Assembly (NCBI RefSeq): GCF_003732225.1
Contig: NZ_MOBJ01000010.1
Coordinates: 124,001 to 188,000 of the forward strand
Origin: Pseudomonas brassicacearum
GTDB lineage: Bacteria > Pseudomonadota > Gammaproteobacteria > Pseudomonadales > Pseudomonadaceae
Direction of reading: 5' to 3'
Length of the DNA stretch: 64,000 nt
The position numbers were made by a program, and so were the translations under genes. Each line of letters starts with the position of its first letter. Position 1 is the stretch's first letter. The notes below the pieces were generated by a model that was not told the origin of the DNA, made no database searches, and was given only the letters and a program-made list of their open reading frames with translations. Below, one piece after another: positions 27,580 to 35,433 of this stretch.

Positions 27580-28668
27580 ATGTCGGCCAATAAGAAGCCT
27601 GTAAATACTCCGTTGCACTTACTCCATCAGCTTTCGGGCAGCTTGCTCGAGCATTTGGAAAACGCTTGTTCCCAAGCCTTGGCTGATGCTGAAAAACTGC
27701 TCGCCAAACTGGAAAAGCAGCGCGGAAAAGCACAGGAAAAATTGCACAAATCTCGCACCAAATTGCAGGACGCTGCGGCGGCCGGCAAAGCCAAGGCACA
27801 AGCCAAGGCCAAAGATGCGGTACAAGAACTTGAAGATCTGCTTGATGCGCTCAAGGATCGTCAGTCCGAAACTCGCGGCTACATTCTGCAACTCAAGCGC
27901 GATGCCCAGGAAAGCCTGAAACTGGCCCAGGGTATTGGTCGCGTGAAAGAGGCCGTCGGCAAAACGCTGACCCTGCGTTCGGCCAAGCCAGCCGCCGCTG
28001 CTGGCGCCGCGAAAAAACCAGCTGCCAAACCGGCAGCCGCCAAGGCACCGGCCAAGGCTCCAGCGAAAGCAGCCGCCAAACCTGCGACAAAACCTGCAGT
28101 GAAAAAACCAGTCGCAGCCAGCGCGGCTAAACCGGCCGCTGCCAAAGCCGCTGCCAAACCTGCTGCCGCTAAACCAGCAGCAAAGCCAGCTGCTAAAACT
28201 GCCGCCGCCAAACCAGCAGTAGCGAAAGCCACCGCGGCCAAACCTGCTGCCAAACCAGCAGCAAAAACCGCAGCGGCCAAACCGGCTGCCAAGCCAGCCG
28301 CTAAACCGGTAGCTGCAAAACCTGCCGCCAAGCCAGCGGCCAAACCCGCAGCTGCCAAAGCGCCGGCCAAGCCTGCCGCTAAACCAGCAGCCGCTGCCAA
28401 GCCTGCAGTGTCCAGTGCTGCCAAACCTGCTGCCGCCAAACCGGTTGCTGCAAAACCAGCCGCCAAGCCTGCGGTGAAAAAGCCAGTCGTGGCCAAACCT
28501 GCTGCCGCCAAACCAGCGGCTGCAAAACCGGCAACCGCACCAGCGGCCGCCAAGCCTGCGACGTCTGCACCGGCTGCTGCACCTGCGCCAGCCGCGAGCA
28601 CGCCAGCCGCTTCGCCTGCACCGGCAGCTGCTGCAAGCACTACCAGCACCCCGACCAGCGCTTCCTAA
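27580..28668 (+). CDS. algP: AlgP, histone H1-like KPAA-repeat protein
   Basis: AlgP (AlgR3) is a histone H1-like protein named for its effect on alginate genes. The 362-residue protein has an N-terminal helical domain with a coiled coil (about residues 10-130: LHQLSGSLLEHLENACSQAL through ELEDLLDALKDRQSET) and then about 200 residues of Ala/Lys/Pro repeats (AAKPAAKPAA and variants) which should bind DNA. The tail changes to APAAAPAPAASTPA. The repeat DNA produces long false frames on other strands and could vary in copy number. The ribosome binding site is AGGAGG. The stop overlaps the opposing gene by 4 bases. Confidence 0.92.
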   Translation: MSANKKPVNTPLHLLHQLSGSLLEHLENACSQALADAEKLLAKLEKQRGKAQEKLHKSRTKLQDAAAAGKAKAQAKAKDAVQELEDLLDALKDRQSETRGYILQLKRDAQESLKLAQGIGRVKEAVGKTLTLRSAKPAAAAGAAKKPAAKPAAAKAPAKAPAKAAAKPATKPAVKKPVAASAAKPAAAKAAAKPAAAKPAAKPAAKTAAAKPAVAKATAAKPAAKPAAKTAAAKPAAKPAAKPVAAKPAAKPAAKPAAAKAPAKPAAKPAAAAKPAVSSAAKPAAAKPVAAKPAAKPAVKKPVVAKPAAAKPAAAKPATAPAAAKPATSAPAAAPAPAASTPAASPAPAAAASTTSTPTSAS

Positions 28669-29129
28669 GTGCCGGTCACCGCGACGCGCAGCTGATGCAG
28701 CGCGTCGCGGTTCAGGTTGGCGGCGCCCGCCGCCAATCCTTCCAGCCACACGGCCAGGTCTTTGGCTTGACCCTGCGGCCATGTTTGCGCCGCATTCTCC
28801 AGACGCAACAACAGTTGCCGCTCCGCTTCCAGCTCCAGAGCTTTGACTTGCGCTCGTAACGTGTTCAGTTCTTCGTCGGCGAGGGCTGCGGCCTTCCACT
28901 GCGTACGCAGTTGTCGAAGCGGTTGCACGACTTCCGTATGCCACGGGCCGGCCAGGTGCTGGAGTTGTTGCAGGCGTTGCGCATTGCATCGCACGCCGTG
29001 CTGTCCGAGCCAGGCTGCGCACAACAGCAGGCAAACGTTGGCCCCGGCTGCTTGCAGCTTCAGGCAGGCGTCTTCAACACCCGGTCGGGTGTAGAGGGTG
29101 AGGGAAAAGCTCCACAGGTCAGAGGACAT
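28665..29129 (-). CDS. TIGR02444 family protein
   Basis: This 154-residue protein is of the TIGR02444 (DUF2390) family of unknown function, found next to algP in Pseudomonas. It opens MSSDLWSFSLTLYTRPGVED, with ACLKLQAAGANVCLLLCAAW next, both typical, and is otherwise helical (VKALELEAERQLLLRLENAA). It converges on algP; the two stops share the CTAA bases at 28665-28668. It diverges from the ABC-F gene with about 50 bases between. Confidence 0.85.
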   Translation of the reverse strand: MSSDLWSFSLTLYTRPGVEDACLKLQAAGANVCLLLCAAWLGQHGVRCNAQRLQQLQHLAGPWHTEVVQPLRQLRTQWKAAALADEELNTLRAQVKALELEAERQLLLRLENAAQTWPQGQAKDLAVWLEGLAAGAANLNRDALHQLRVAVTGT

Positions 29130-29179
29130 AGTGCTACTCGCGCCAGTTGCGAGCGAAGCTGGTAGACTCCGCCGCCATT

Positions 29180-31090
29180 ATGATTCGACTTCAGAACCTG
29201 ACTTTACAACGTGGCCCGCAACGTCTGCTAGAAGACGCCGAGCTGACCCTGCACGCCGGTCACAAAGCCGGCCTGATCGGTGCCAACGGCGCCGGCAAAT
29301 CGAGCCTGTTCGCCTTGCTTCTGGGTGACCTGCACCCGGACTCGGGTGACTGCTTCTTGCCGGCCGACTGGCGCATCGCCCACATGCGCCAAGAGATCGA
29401 CACCCTCGATCGCATCGCGGTCGACTATGTGCTTGATGGTGACCTGCGTCTGCGCGAGGTGCAACGCGACCTCGCCGCAGCCGAAGCGGCCCATGACGGT
29501 GCTGCTCAGGCCCGTCTGCACGCAGAGCTCGACAGCGCCGATGGCTACACCGCCGACGCCCGGGCGCGCAAGTTGCTCGCAGGCCTGGGCTTCACCAATG
29601 AACAGATGGATCGGCAGGTCGGAGATTTCTCCGGTGGTTGGCGGATGCGTCTGAACCTGGCGCAGGCGCTGATGTGCCCGTCGGACCTGTTGTTGCTCGA
29701 CGAACCGACCAACCACTTGGACCTCGACGCGATTATCTGGCTGGAAGAGTGGCTCAAGAGCTACCCCGGCACCTTGCTGCTGATTTCCCACGACCGCGAC
29801 TTCCTCGACGCCGTGGTCGATCACGTGGCTCACGTCGATCAGCGCAAAATTACCCTCTATCGCGGTGGCTACTCGGCGTTCGAACGTGCCCGCGCCGAAC
29901 GTCTGGCCCAGCAGCAACAGGCCTACGAGAAGCAACAGGCGCAACGTGCGCACATGGAAAGCTACATCGCCCGCTTCAAGGCCCAGGCCACCAAGGCCCG
30001 TCAGGCCCAGAGCCGGATCAAGGCGCTGGAGCGGATGGAAGAGTTGTCCGCCGCCCACGTCGATTCGCCGTTCGACTTCGTCTTCCGCGAGTCGGCGAAG
30101 ATTTCCAGCCCGTTGATCGACCTCTCCGACGCCCGTCTGGGTTATGGCGAGCGAACCGTGCTGGAGAAGGTCAAGCTGCAACTGACGCCAGGTGCGCGGA
30201 TCGGCTTGCTCGGCCCCAACGGTGCGGGTAAATCGACGCTGATCAAAAACCTCGCCGGTGAACTCGAGCCATTGTCCGGCCGACTGACCCGTGGCGAGAA
30301 CACGGTCGTCGGTTACTTCGCCCAGCATCAGCTGGACTCGCTGGATTCCAAGGCCAGCCCGTTGCTGCACTTGCAGCGTCTGGCGCCGACCGAGCGTGAG
30401 CAGACCCTGCGCGACTTCCTCGGTGGTTTCGACTTCCGTGGTGCGCGGATCGACGAGCCGGTGCTGAATTTCTCCGGCGGCGAAAAGGCCCGACTGGCAC
30501 TGGCGTTGATTGCCTGGGACCGGCCGAACCTGTTGCTGCTCGACGAACCGACCAACCACCTGGACCTGGAAATGCGCCTGGCGCTGACCATGGCCCTGCA
30601 AGAATTCAGTGGCGCAGTGCTGGTGGTCTCCCACGATCGTCATCTGCTGAAAAGCACCACGGATAACTTCTTCCTGGTGGCCGATGGCAAGGTCGAAGAG
30701 TTCGACGGCGATCTGGAAGACTACGCCCGCTGGCTGGTCGATTATCGCCAGCGCAATGCGCCGGTGAACAACTCGCCGGTCAATCCGGACAAGACCGACA
30801 AGAAAGCCCAGCGTCAGGCCGCTGCTGCGTTGCGGCAGCAACTGGCACCGCACAAGCGCGAAGCCGACAAGCTCGAAGCCGAGTTGGGCAAGTTGCACGA
30901 GAAGCTGGCGAAGATCGAAACCAGCCTCGGCGACAGCGCCGTCTACGAAGCCGCCCGCAAGGACGAGCTGCGCGATCTGCTGGCCGAACAGGCCAAGCTG
31001 AAAGTTCGCGAAGCCGAGCTTGAAGAAACCTGGATGGAAGCCCTGGAGCTGCTCGAAAGCATGCAGGCAGAGCTGGAAGCGCTGTCCTGA
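29180..31090 (+). CDS. ABC-F family ATPase, YheS-like
   Basis: This is an ABC-F protein: two ATPase domains on one chain without membrane segments; such proteins act on ribosomes. The 636-residue size matches YheS. Domain 1 has Walker A GANGAGKSS and signature FSGGWRMRLNLAQAL with Walker B LLLLDEPTNHLDLDAI. The linker (about residues 230-310) is charged and helical. Domain 2 has GPNGAGKSTL and FSGGEKARLALALIAWD with LLLLDEPTNHLDLEM. A C-terminal coiled coil (KREADKLEAELGKLHEKLAK) ends the protein. ATG 29180 gives the usual MIRLQNLTLQRG. Confidence 0.92.
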   Translation: MIRLQNLTLQRGPQRLLEDAELTLHAGHKAGLIGANGAGKSSLFALLLGDLHPDSGDCFLPADWRIAHMRQEIDTLDRIAVDYVLDGDLRLREVQRDLAAAEAAHDGAAQARLHAELDSADGYTADARARKLLAGLGFTNEQMDRQVGDFSGGWRMRLNLAQALMCPSDLLLLDEPTNHLDLDAIIWLEEWLKSYPGTLLLISHDRDFLDAVVDHVAHVDQRKITLYRGGYSAFERARAERLAQQQQAYEKQQAQRAHMESYIARFKAQATKARQAQSRIKALERMEELSAAHVDSPFDFVFRESAKISSPLIDLSDARLGYGERTVLEKVKLQLTPGARIGLLGPNGAGKSTLIKNLAGELEPLSGRLTRGENTVVGYFAQHQLDSLDSKASPLLHLQRLAPTEREQTLRDFLGGFDFRGARIDEPVLNFSGGEKARLALALIAWDRPNLLLLDEPTNHLDLEMRLALTMALQEFSGAVLVVSHDRHLLKSTTDNFFLVADGKVEEFDGDLEDYARWLVDYRQRNAPVNNSPVNPDKTDKKAQRQAAAALRQQLAPHKREADKLEAELGKLHEKLAKIETSLGDSAVYEAARKDELRDLLAEQAKLKVREAELEETWMEALELLESMQAELEALS

Positions 31091-31276
31091 TAGAGGCCAG
31101 CCAGCGCTCGGTACGACGCTGGCGCGGCAACGACGTGTTGTCGAGCGGCTTCGAAAAGTAGCCGGACTGCCGGTAACGCTGGTCGGCAGGGCGATTTTTC
31201 TGCAAAAAATCGATAGTCATTCACAAGCCAGCACATTAGCTTAGACGTCTATAACGAGTCTGAGTCGAGGTGTGCG

Positions 31277-31909
31277 ATGGTGCTTGAGACATGGCTGGCG
31301 TTTTTTGCCGCCTGTTGGGTGATCAGTCTTTCCCCGGGCGCCGGCGCCATTGCGTCGATGTCCTGCGGTTTGCAGTACGGTTTCTGGCGTGGCTACTGGA
31401 ACGCCCTTGGCCTGCAGCTGGGGCTGGCGATGCAGATTGCGATTGTCGCCGCCGGTGTGGGCGCAATTCTCGCCACGTCGGCCACGGCCTTCTACGCGAT
31501 CAAATGGTTTGGCGTGGCTTATCTAGTGTATCTGGCGGTCAAGCAATGGCGCGCACTGCCCAGCAACATGAGCGATGACGCGGCCATTCGGCAGATTGGC
31601 AAACCGCTGGCGCTGGTATTTCGCGGTTTCCTGGTGAATGTCAGCAACCCCAAGGCGCTGGTGTTCATGCTCGCGGTGCTGCCGCAGTTCATCGACCCGC
31701 ATGCGCCACTGGTGGCGCAGTACCTGATTCTTGGCGTGACCATGATCTGTGTCGATCTGATCGTGATGGCCGGCTACACCGGCCTCGCTTCCAAGGTTCT
31801 GCGACTGCTGCGCACACCCAAGCAACAACGACGGATGAACCGCACGTTTGCCGGGCTGTTCATTGGTGCTGCCGGGCTGCTGGCGACCATTCGTAGAGCT
31901 GCGGTGTAA
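31277..31909 (+). CDS. LysE/RhtB family amino acid exporter
   Basis: This 210-residue inner-membrane protein is of the LysE/RhtB family, which exports amino acids such as homoserine, threonine or lysine; the substrate cannot be read from sequence. It has about six membrane segments, and the family start WLAFFAACWVISLSPGAGAI, with the conserved SPGAG turn, followed by GFWRGYWNALGLQLG and later VNVSNPKALVFMLAVLPQFI. GAGGTGTGCG precedes the ATG. A bidirectional terminator follows. Confidence 0.9.
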   Translation: MVLETWLAFFAACWVISLSPGAGAIASMSCGLQYGFWRGYWNALGLQLGLAMQIAIVAAGVGAILATSATAFYAIKWFGVAYLVYLAVKQWRALPSNMSDDAAIRQIGKPLALVFRGFLVNVSNPKALVFMLAVLPQFIDPHAPLVAQYLILGVTMICVDLIVMAGYTGLASKVLRLLRTPKQQRRMNRTFAGLFIGAAGLLATIRRAAV

Positions 31910-31924
31910 AACCCGCAAGGCACA

Positions 31925-31954
31925 AAAAAGGCGACCTCAAGAGGTCGCCTTTTT
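31925..31954. terminator. Bidirectional terminator, LysE and lipoprotein cluster
   Basis: AAAAAGGCGACCTC pairs perfectly with GAGGTCGCCTTTTT around a 2-base AA centre. It lies between two convergent units. Confidence 0.93.
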
Positions 31955-31972
31955 CGTTCCCGCATGGATGAC

Positions 31973-32716
31973 TCAGCGCAGAATGACCGGCGCCGTATCA
32001 CGTGGCAGGTTATTGCGCAGTGGTGCTTGCCCCGGCTGTTGCTGAGTGCCGCGACCGAGTTGTTCGCCCAACTGACGGGCCACGTCCTCGCCCAGCGACT
32101 TGGACACGTCACGCACCACCCGTGGGCGGTTCAGCGAAACCTTGACGTCTTCGCCGTTCACCAGCTTGGTGTCCTGGCCGTCACCCATGGCGGTGAATGC
32201 CGACGTGATTTCAAACGTCCGGGTGTTGATCAGGCTGAAGTCCGCCACCAGGCTCAGGCCGAGAATCGCCGAGTAGCTGTCGGTGTTGGCCAGCGAGGTG
32301 ATGTCGCGGGTGAAGTCGATGTCCGACAGGGTGCCGAACAACACATAGTCGGCGCCCTTGTAGTTACCGGCCTTGATCCGTTTGATCACGTCGTAGACGT
32401 CTTCCTTGGACTTGGCAGTGTACGGCGTGCCTTGCACCAGCTGGAACATCCCGGACTTGAGAATCTCGCCCTTGATGTCGCCGCTGAACTTGCGAAGCTC
32501 GCCTTGCTCGATGTAGCTGCTGCTGGCCTCGATCTCGTTGTAGCTCGACGAGCCACTGGCGTGATACATGCCCGCCTGCATATTGCTCTGTGCGGAGACG
32601 ATGTGGATGTACTGCTCCACCCGCTCTTGGTAGGCGAGGTCGGTGACCGCGATTTTCGGGGCCGCCTGCGCGCCAAACGCGCAGGCCAGGGCCATGATGC
32701 CAATCCATGCACGCAT
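31973..32716 (-). CDS. Periplasmic CsgG/LpoB-like protein
   Basis: The 247-residue protein has a signal peptide (MRAWIGIMALACAFGAQAAP, likely cut after AQA) and a domain like that of LpoB/CsgG (KIAVTDLAYQERVEQYI, then GELRKFSGDIKGEILKSGMF and NYKGADYVLFGTLSDIDF). No clear lipobox is present. The C-terminal tail is Gln/Pro-rich. It is the last gene of the COG3014-ycfL-lpoB cluster and starts 3 bases after lpoB. I infer a role in envelope synthesis with LpoB; function is not known. Confidence 0.75.
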   Translation of the reverse strand: MRAWIGIMALACAFGAQAAPKIAVTDLAYQERVEQYIHIVSAQSNMQAGMYHASGSSSYNEIEASSSYIEQGELRKFSGDIKGEILKSGMFQLVQGTPYTAKSKEDVYDVIKRIKAGNYKGADYVLFGTLSDIDFTRDITSLANTDSYSAILGLSLVADFSLINTRTFEITSAFTAMGDGQDTKLVNGEDVKVSLNRPRVVRDVSKSLGEDVARQLGEQLGRGTQQQPGQAPLRNNLPRDTAPVILR

Positions 32717-32719
32717 TGC

Positions 32720-33307
32720 TTAACGCTCCGTGGTTTTGCGGATCTCTTTCTCGTCCATCCACTCGGCCAGACCGCTTTCAACGTCGATCAGTTGCAGGCT
32801 GAACTTGTAGAAAACGTCTTTGTAATCGCTGCTGCGCTTGACGATCGAGCTGATCGAGCCTTCAAGACGGTATTTGGCAGCGACCATATTGCCGGTCTTG
32901 GCCACGGTGCCTTTCTTGTACAGGCCGCTCTGGTTTTGCAGTTTGAGCTGGTCGACCTGGCTCTGCATCGCGGTGTTATCGCTGGCAAAACGGGCGGTGC
33001 CGGACTTCATCAGTTGAGTCTTGATGCTGGTGGTGATTTCGCGGGTATCGATGTATTCGCTGGTCTTGTTCTTCACGTCGTAGACCTGTACGACCGGGCG
33101 GCCTTGCAAGATGCCGGATTGGGCCAGGGAACGGGTCATGGATTCCGCAATCATCTGCAGGTCAGTGGAACCGAACTCGTTGGTCACCAGCTCAACAGCC
33201 TTGCTGTCGCCGTAACCGATGTTTTTCCCGCCCAGAACCGGCGAGTTGTTGGCGCAGCCGCTGGCCAGAAGGGCGACCACGGCGAGGAACGAAAAGCGTA
33301 CAAACAT
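32720..33307 (-). CDS. lpoB: Penicillin-binding protein activator LpoB
   Basis: LpoB is an outer-membrane lipoprotein that reaches through the periplasm to activate PBP1B in enterobacteria. The 195-residue protein has a lipobox (VALLASGCANNS), a short linker, and the LpoB fold: STDLQMIAESMTRSLAQSGI, then DTREITTSIKTQLMKSGTAR and KYRLEGSISSIVKRS. Pseudomonas commonly uses LpoP with its PBP1b, so activity of this LpoB-type protein on a PBP is inference. It lies between ycfL and the CsgG-like gene. Confidence 0.82.
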   Translation of the reverse strand: MFVRFSFLAVVALLASGCANNSPVLGGKNIGYGDSKAVELVTNEFGSTDLQMIAESMTRSLAQSGILQGRPVVQVYDVKNKTSEYIDTREITTSIKTQLMKSGTARFASDNTAMQSQVDQLKLQNQSGLYKKGTVAKTGNMVAAKYRLEGSISSIVKRSSDYKDVFYKFSLQLIDVESGLAEWMDEKEIRKTTER

Positions 33308-33342
33308 GGGAATGTCTCTCTGTCACGAAATAGGGGGAGTGC

Positions 33343-33714
33343 TTAAGGGGTTTTGACTTCAAGGCGGAAGTCAGTGGCCTTGGGCACCGGCGCAATGGCC
33401 GGCAGGAACGTGGCCTGCGCGGCATACAGGTTCAGGGTTTTCCAGCTTTCTTCATCGGCCACCGGGAAGCCGTCGTCGCCCAGCCAGACGAAGCGGTAGT
33501 ACATCGTCATGTTCGTGTGGCTGGTGTTGTTCAGCGCGACCTTGACGGTCAGGAAGCCGTTTTCACGGGCGACCCGCATCGCGCCAATCGCGATGTTTTT
33601 GAACTTGTTCATCACCACGACTTTGCTCTCGGCACTGCCAGGCGCAGGTGGCGGCGGGGTGGCGCAACCGGCCAGCAGAGCCAGGGCGGCAACAGCAATC
33701 AGTTTGAAACGCAT
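33343..33714 (-). CDS. YcfL family lipoprotein (DUF1425)
   Basis: This 123-residue lipoprotein has the lipobox LALLAGCATPPPPAPG, a Pro-rich linker, and the DUF1425 domain with NNTSHTNMTMYYRFVWLGDD and GFPVADEESWKTLNLYAAQA. In E. coli ycfL lies directly before lpoB (ycfM), as here. The role is unknown; the adjacency suggests work with LpoB. It is 13 bases after the COG3014 gene and 35 before lpoB. Confidence 0.85.
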   Translation of the reverse strand: MRFKLIAVAALALLAGCATPPPPAPGSAESKVVVMNKFKNIAIGAMRVARENGFLTVKVALNNTSHTNMTMYYRFVWLGDDGFPVADEESWKTLNLYAAQATFLPAIAPVPKATDFRLEVKTP

Positions 33715-33727
33715 GGAGAAGCTCCGC

Positions 33728-35125
33728 TTAAGGTTGTTTGACGCTGGCCACGACTTGCGGGGTGGTGCTTGGGATCACGTGGGCGGCGACGCCACTGGCG
33801 AACACCTGATTGCCCACCGTACGCAGGCTGATCACCTGGTAACGCTGATCGACCTTGACGGTGATTCGCGAACCGCCCAGAGCGTTCGGCAGGCTCAGTT
33901 GGTGCTCGCCTTTGGCCAGGCGCAGGCGCACAACCTGGGTGTTGTCGGGCAGGGTGCGCCAGGTGCGGGTATCCGCCCCTTCCATCACCGCCGACGTGAT
34001 GCCTACGGCCAGACCGGCCAGAGGGTTGGTTTCGTTGATCTTCTTTTGCGCCACGGCGCGAGTCACGGCTCGTACAGTGGTGCGCAGAATGATCCCGGGC
34101 ATATCGTCACGCAGGGCGCGGCGGGACATGGCGGTGGTGCTGTTGAGCTGGGTCAGGTTCTGTTGCTGGCCGTCGACACCGATCTGCGCATACGTCACGG
34201 TCGAGGTGTCAGGCTTGATTACCGGGAACGACAGCGGGGTGATCACCACGTTATTGCTGATTGGCAGTGGCAAGGGAATGCGAATGGAATCACGACTCGG
34301 CGCAAGGCCGCTTTGCACGACGATCAGGATGTCGCTTTCTTCGTTTTTGCCGGCCGGCTTGTCCAGGTTGAGCAGCGCTTGTTCGAGCAACGGAGTGTTG
34401 GGGCGCAGTTCGGCGGCTTTGCGATAACCCGGCGCGGCCAGGTCTTTTTCACCCAGGGCTTCGTAGACGAAACCGGCCAGGTAATGACTGAACGCACTCT
34501 GATAGCTGTTCTTCAGGCCGACCACGTCAGGCGCGTCGAGGCTCGCCACCGGGTAACCCTTCAGGTCCTTGTATTGAGTCTTGACGCCTTGCTTCTCGGC
34601 TTCGTCTTCGCGCTTGAGGTATTCCTTGTCCCGCAGTTCGGCGATCACCGCTTCGCGTTCGTGGGTCTTCTTGATTTCGGTGCGGGCACCGTCGAAATCG
34701 TTCACTGCCAGCAGGTTCAAGGCCATTTGCGTGGTCAGCATGACTTTTTCGTAGTCATACCCTTCGTAGCGGCGGACCTTGTCATTGACCAGAAAGCTGC
34801 CGAACTGAGCCAGGTACTTGTCGGTGTCCAGCTTGACCGACTCTTCCCAGGTACCGACGACCTGGTCCGCGCTTCTCCAGGCGGTCTGGCTGCCGGTCAG
34901 GTCGCCCTTGGCGCGCAGCAGTTCACCTTTCTCGAAGTAATAGAGCAGGTCTTTGTTTTCACCGGTGTTGTTTTTTTCCAGCAGCGTCAGTGCGGCGTCG
35001 ACGTTACCGCTGGCCAACTGCTGGTTGGTTTCTTGCAGTTCTGTGTCGTAGCTGCGAAAGGCCGAACAACCGGCAAGCAAAGTGACTGCGCTGAGCGCGA
35101 TCGAGGTGAGGGCGCGGGATGCCAT
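33728..35125 (-). CDS. COG3014 family lipoprotein
   Basis: This 465-residue lipoprotein is of the COG3014 family of unknown function. The signal and lipobox are MASRALTSIALSAVTLLAGC. The N-terminal half looks like TPR helices (QLASGNVDAALTLLEKNNTG, then GELLRAKGDLTGSQTAWRSA), the C-terminal half is beta-rich with LPLPISNNVVITPLSFPV. ATG 35125 gives the signal peptide; a longer frame from 35212 is less likely. First gene of the minus-strand envelope cluster, which may have one promoter upstream of 35125. Confidence 0.82.
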   Translation of the reverse strand: MASRALTSIALSAVTLLAGCSAFRSYDTELQETNQQLASGNVDAALTLLEKNNTGENKDLLYYFEKGELLRAKGDLTGSQTAWRSADQVVGTWEESVKLDTDKYLAQFGSFLVNDKVRRYEGYDYEKVMLTTQMALNLLAVNDFDGARTEIKKTHEREAVIAELRDKEYLKREDEAEKQGVKTQYKDLKGYPVASLDAPDVVGLKNSYQSAFSHYLAGFVYEALGEKDLAAPGYRKAAELRPNTPLLEQALLNLDKPAGKNEESDILIVVQSGLAPSRDSIRIPLPLPISNNVVITPLSFPVIKPDTSTVTYAQIGVDGQQQNLTQLNSTTAMSRRALRDDMPGIILRTTVRAVTRAVAQKKINETNPLAGLAVGITSAVMEGADTRTWRTLPDNTQVVRLRLAKGEHQLSLPNALGGSRITVKVDQRYQVISLRTVGNQVFASGVAAHVIPSTTPQVVASVKQP

Positions 35126-35433
35126 GGGTACTTCTTCCCTGAGTTTAAACAGCCGAGCGTGCTGGTCGGGCTGGGTGAACCAATCGACAGGGAAGATGGC
35201 TATCCATGCCAATTCCTCATAAAAAGAGGAGCTTAAATACCCGATCGCAATAACGAGGGCGCGGCATTATAAGCGCGGATACTGGCCATGTAATGGCTTT
35301 TTAATTTCATTTTTTCTTTGGGTGCCACCATGTGGGAGGTGTCTGAATCCACGAACAATGGACGACAAAGCTTGAGCGGAAAGCATTGAGAGTGAACAAT
35401 GTGTTACTTCGTATTATCAATTGAGATTCATTC
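35126..35433. other. 308-bp intergenic region, divergent COG3014 and FTR1 genes
   Basis: This AT-rich region should contain both divergent promoters. The bases just before the FTR1 start (35413-35432, ATTATCAATTGAGATTCATT) look somewhat like a Fur site but match poorly. No gene is visible. Confidence 0.5.

Noticed and set aside
27619-29034. A 471-codon open frame on the minus strand across algP
   Set aside because: It is Gly/Cys/Arg low-complexity sequence, the mirror of the AlgP Ala/Lys/Pro repeats. The plus-strand frame has a good ribosome binding site and a family match.
29228-30898. A 556-codon minus-strand frame across the ABC-F gene
   Set aside because: Antisense shadow with biased Gln/Val/Gly content; the plus frame has both ATPase motif sets.
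31964-33346. A 460-codon open frame on the plus strand across the lipoprotein cluster
   Set aside because: It mirrors lpoB and the CsgG-like gene, which have signal peptides, spacing and family matches on the minus strand.
35413-35432. Possible Fur box before the FTR1 gene
   Set aside because: ATTATCAATTGAGATTCATT shares only scattered bases with the Fur 19-mer. Not enough to call without an alignment of related promoters.
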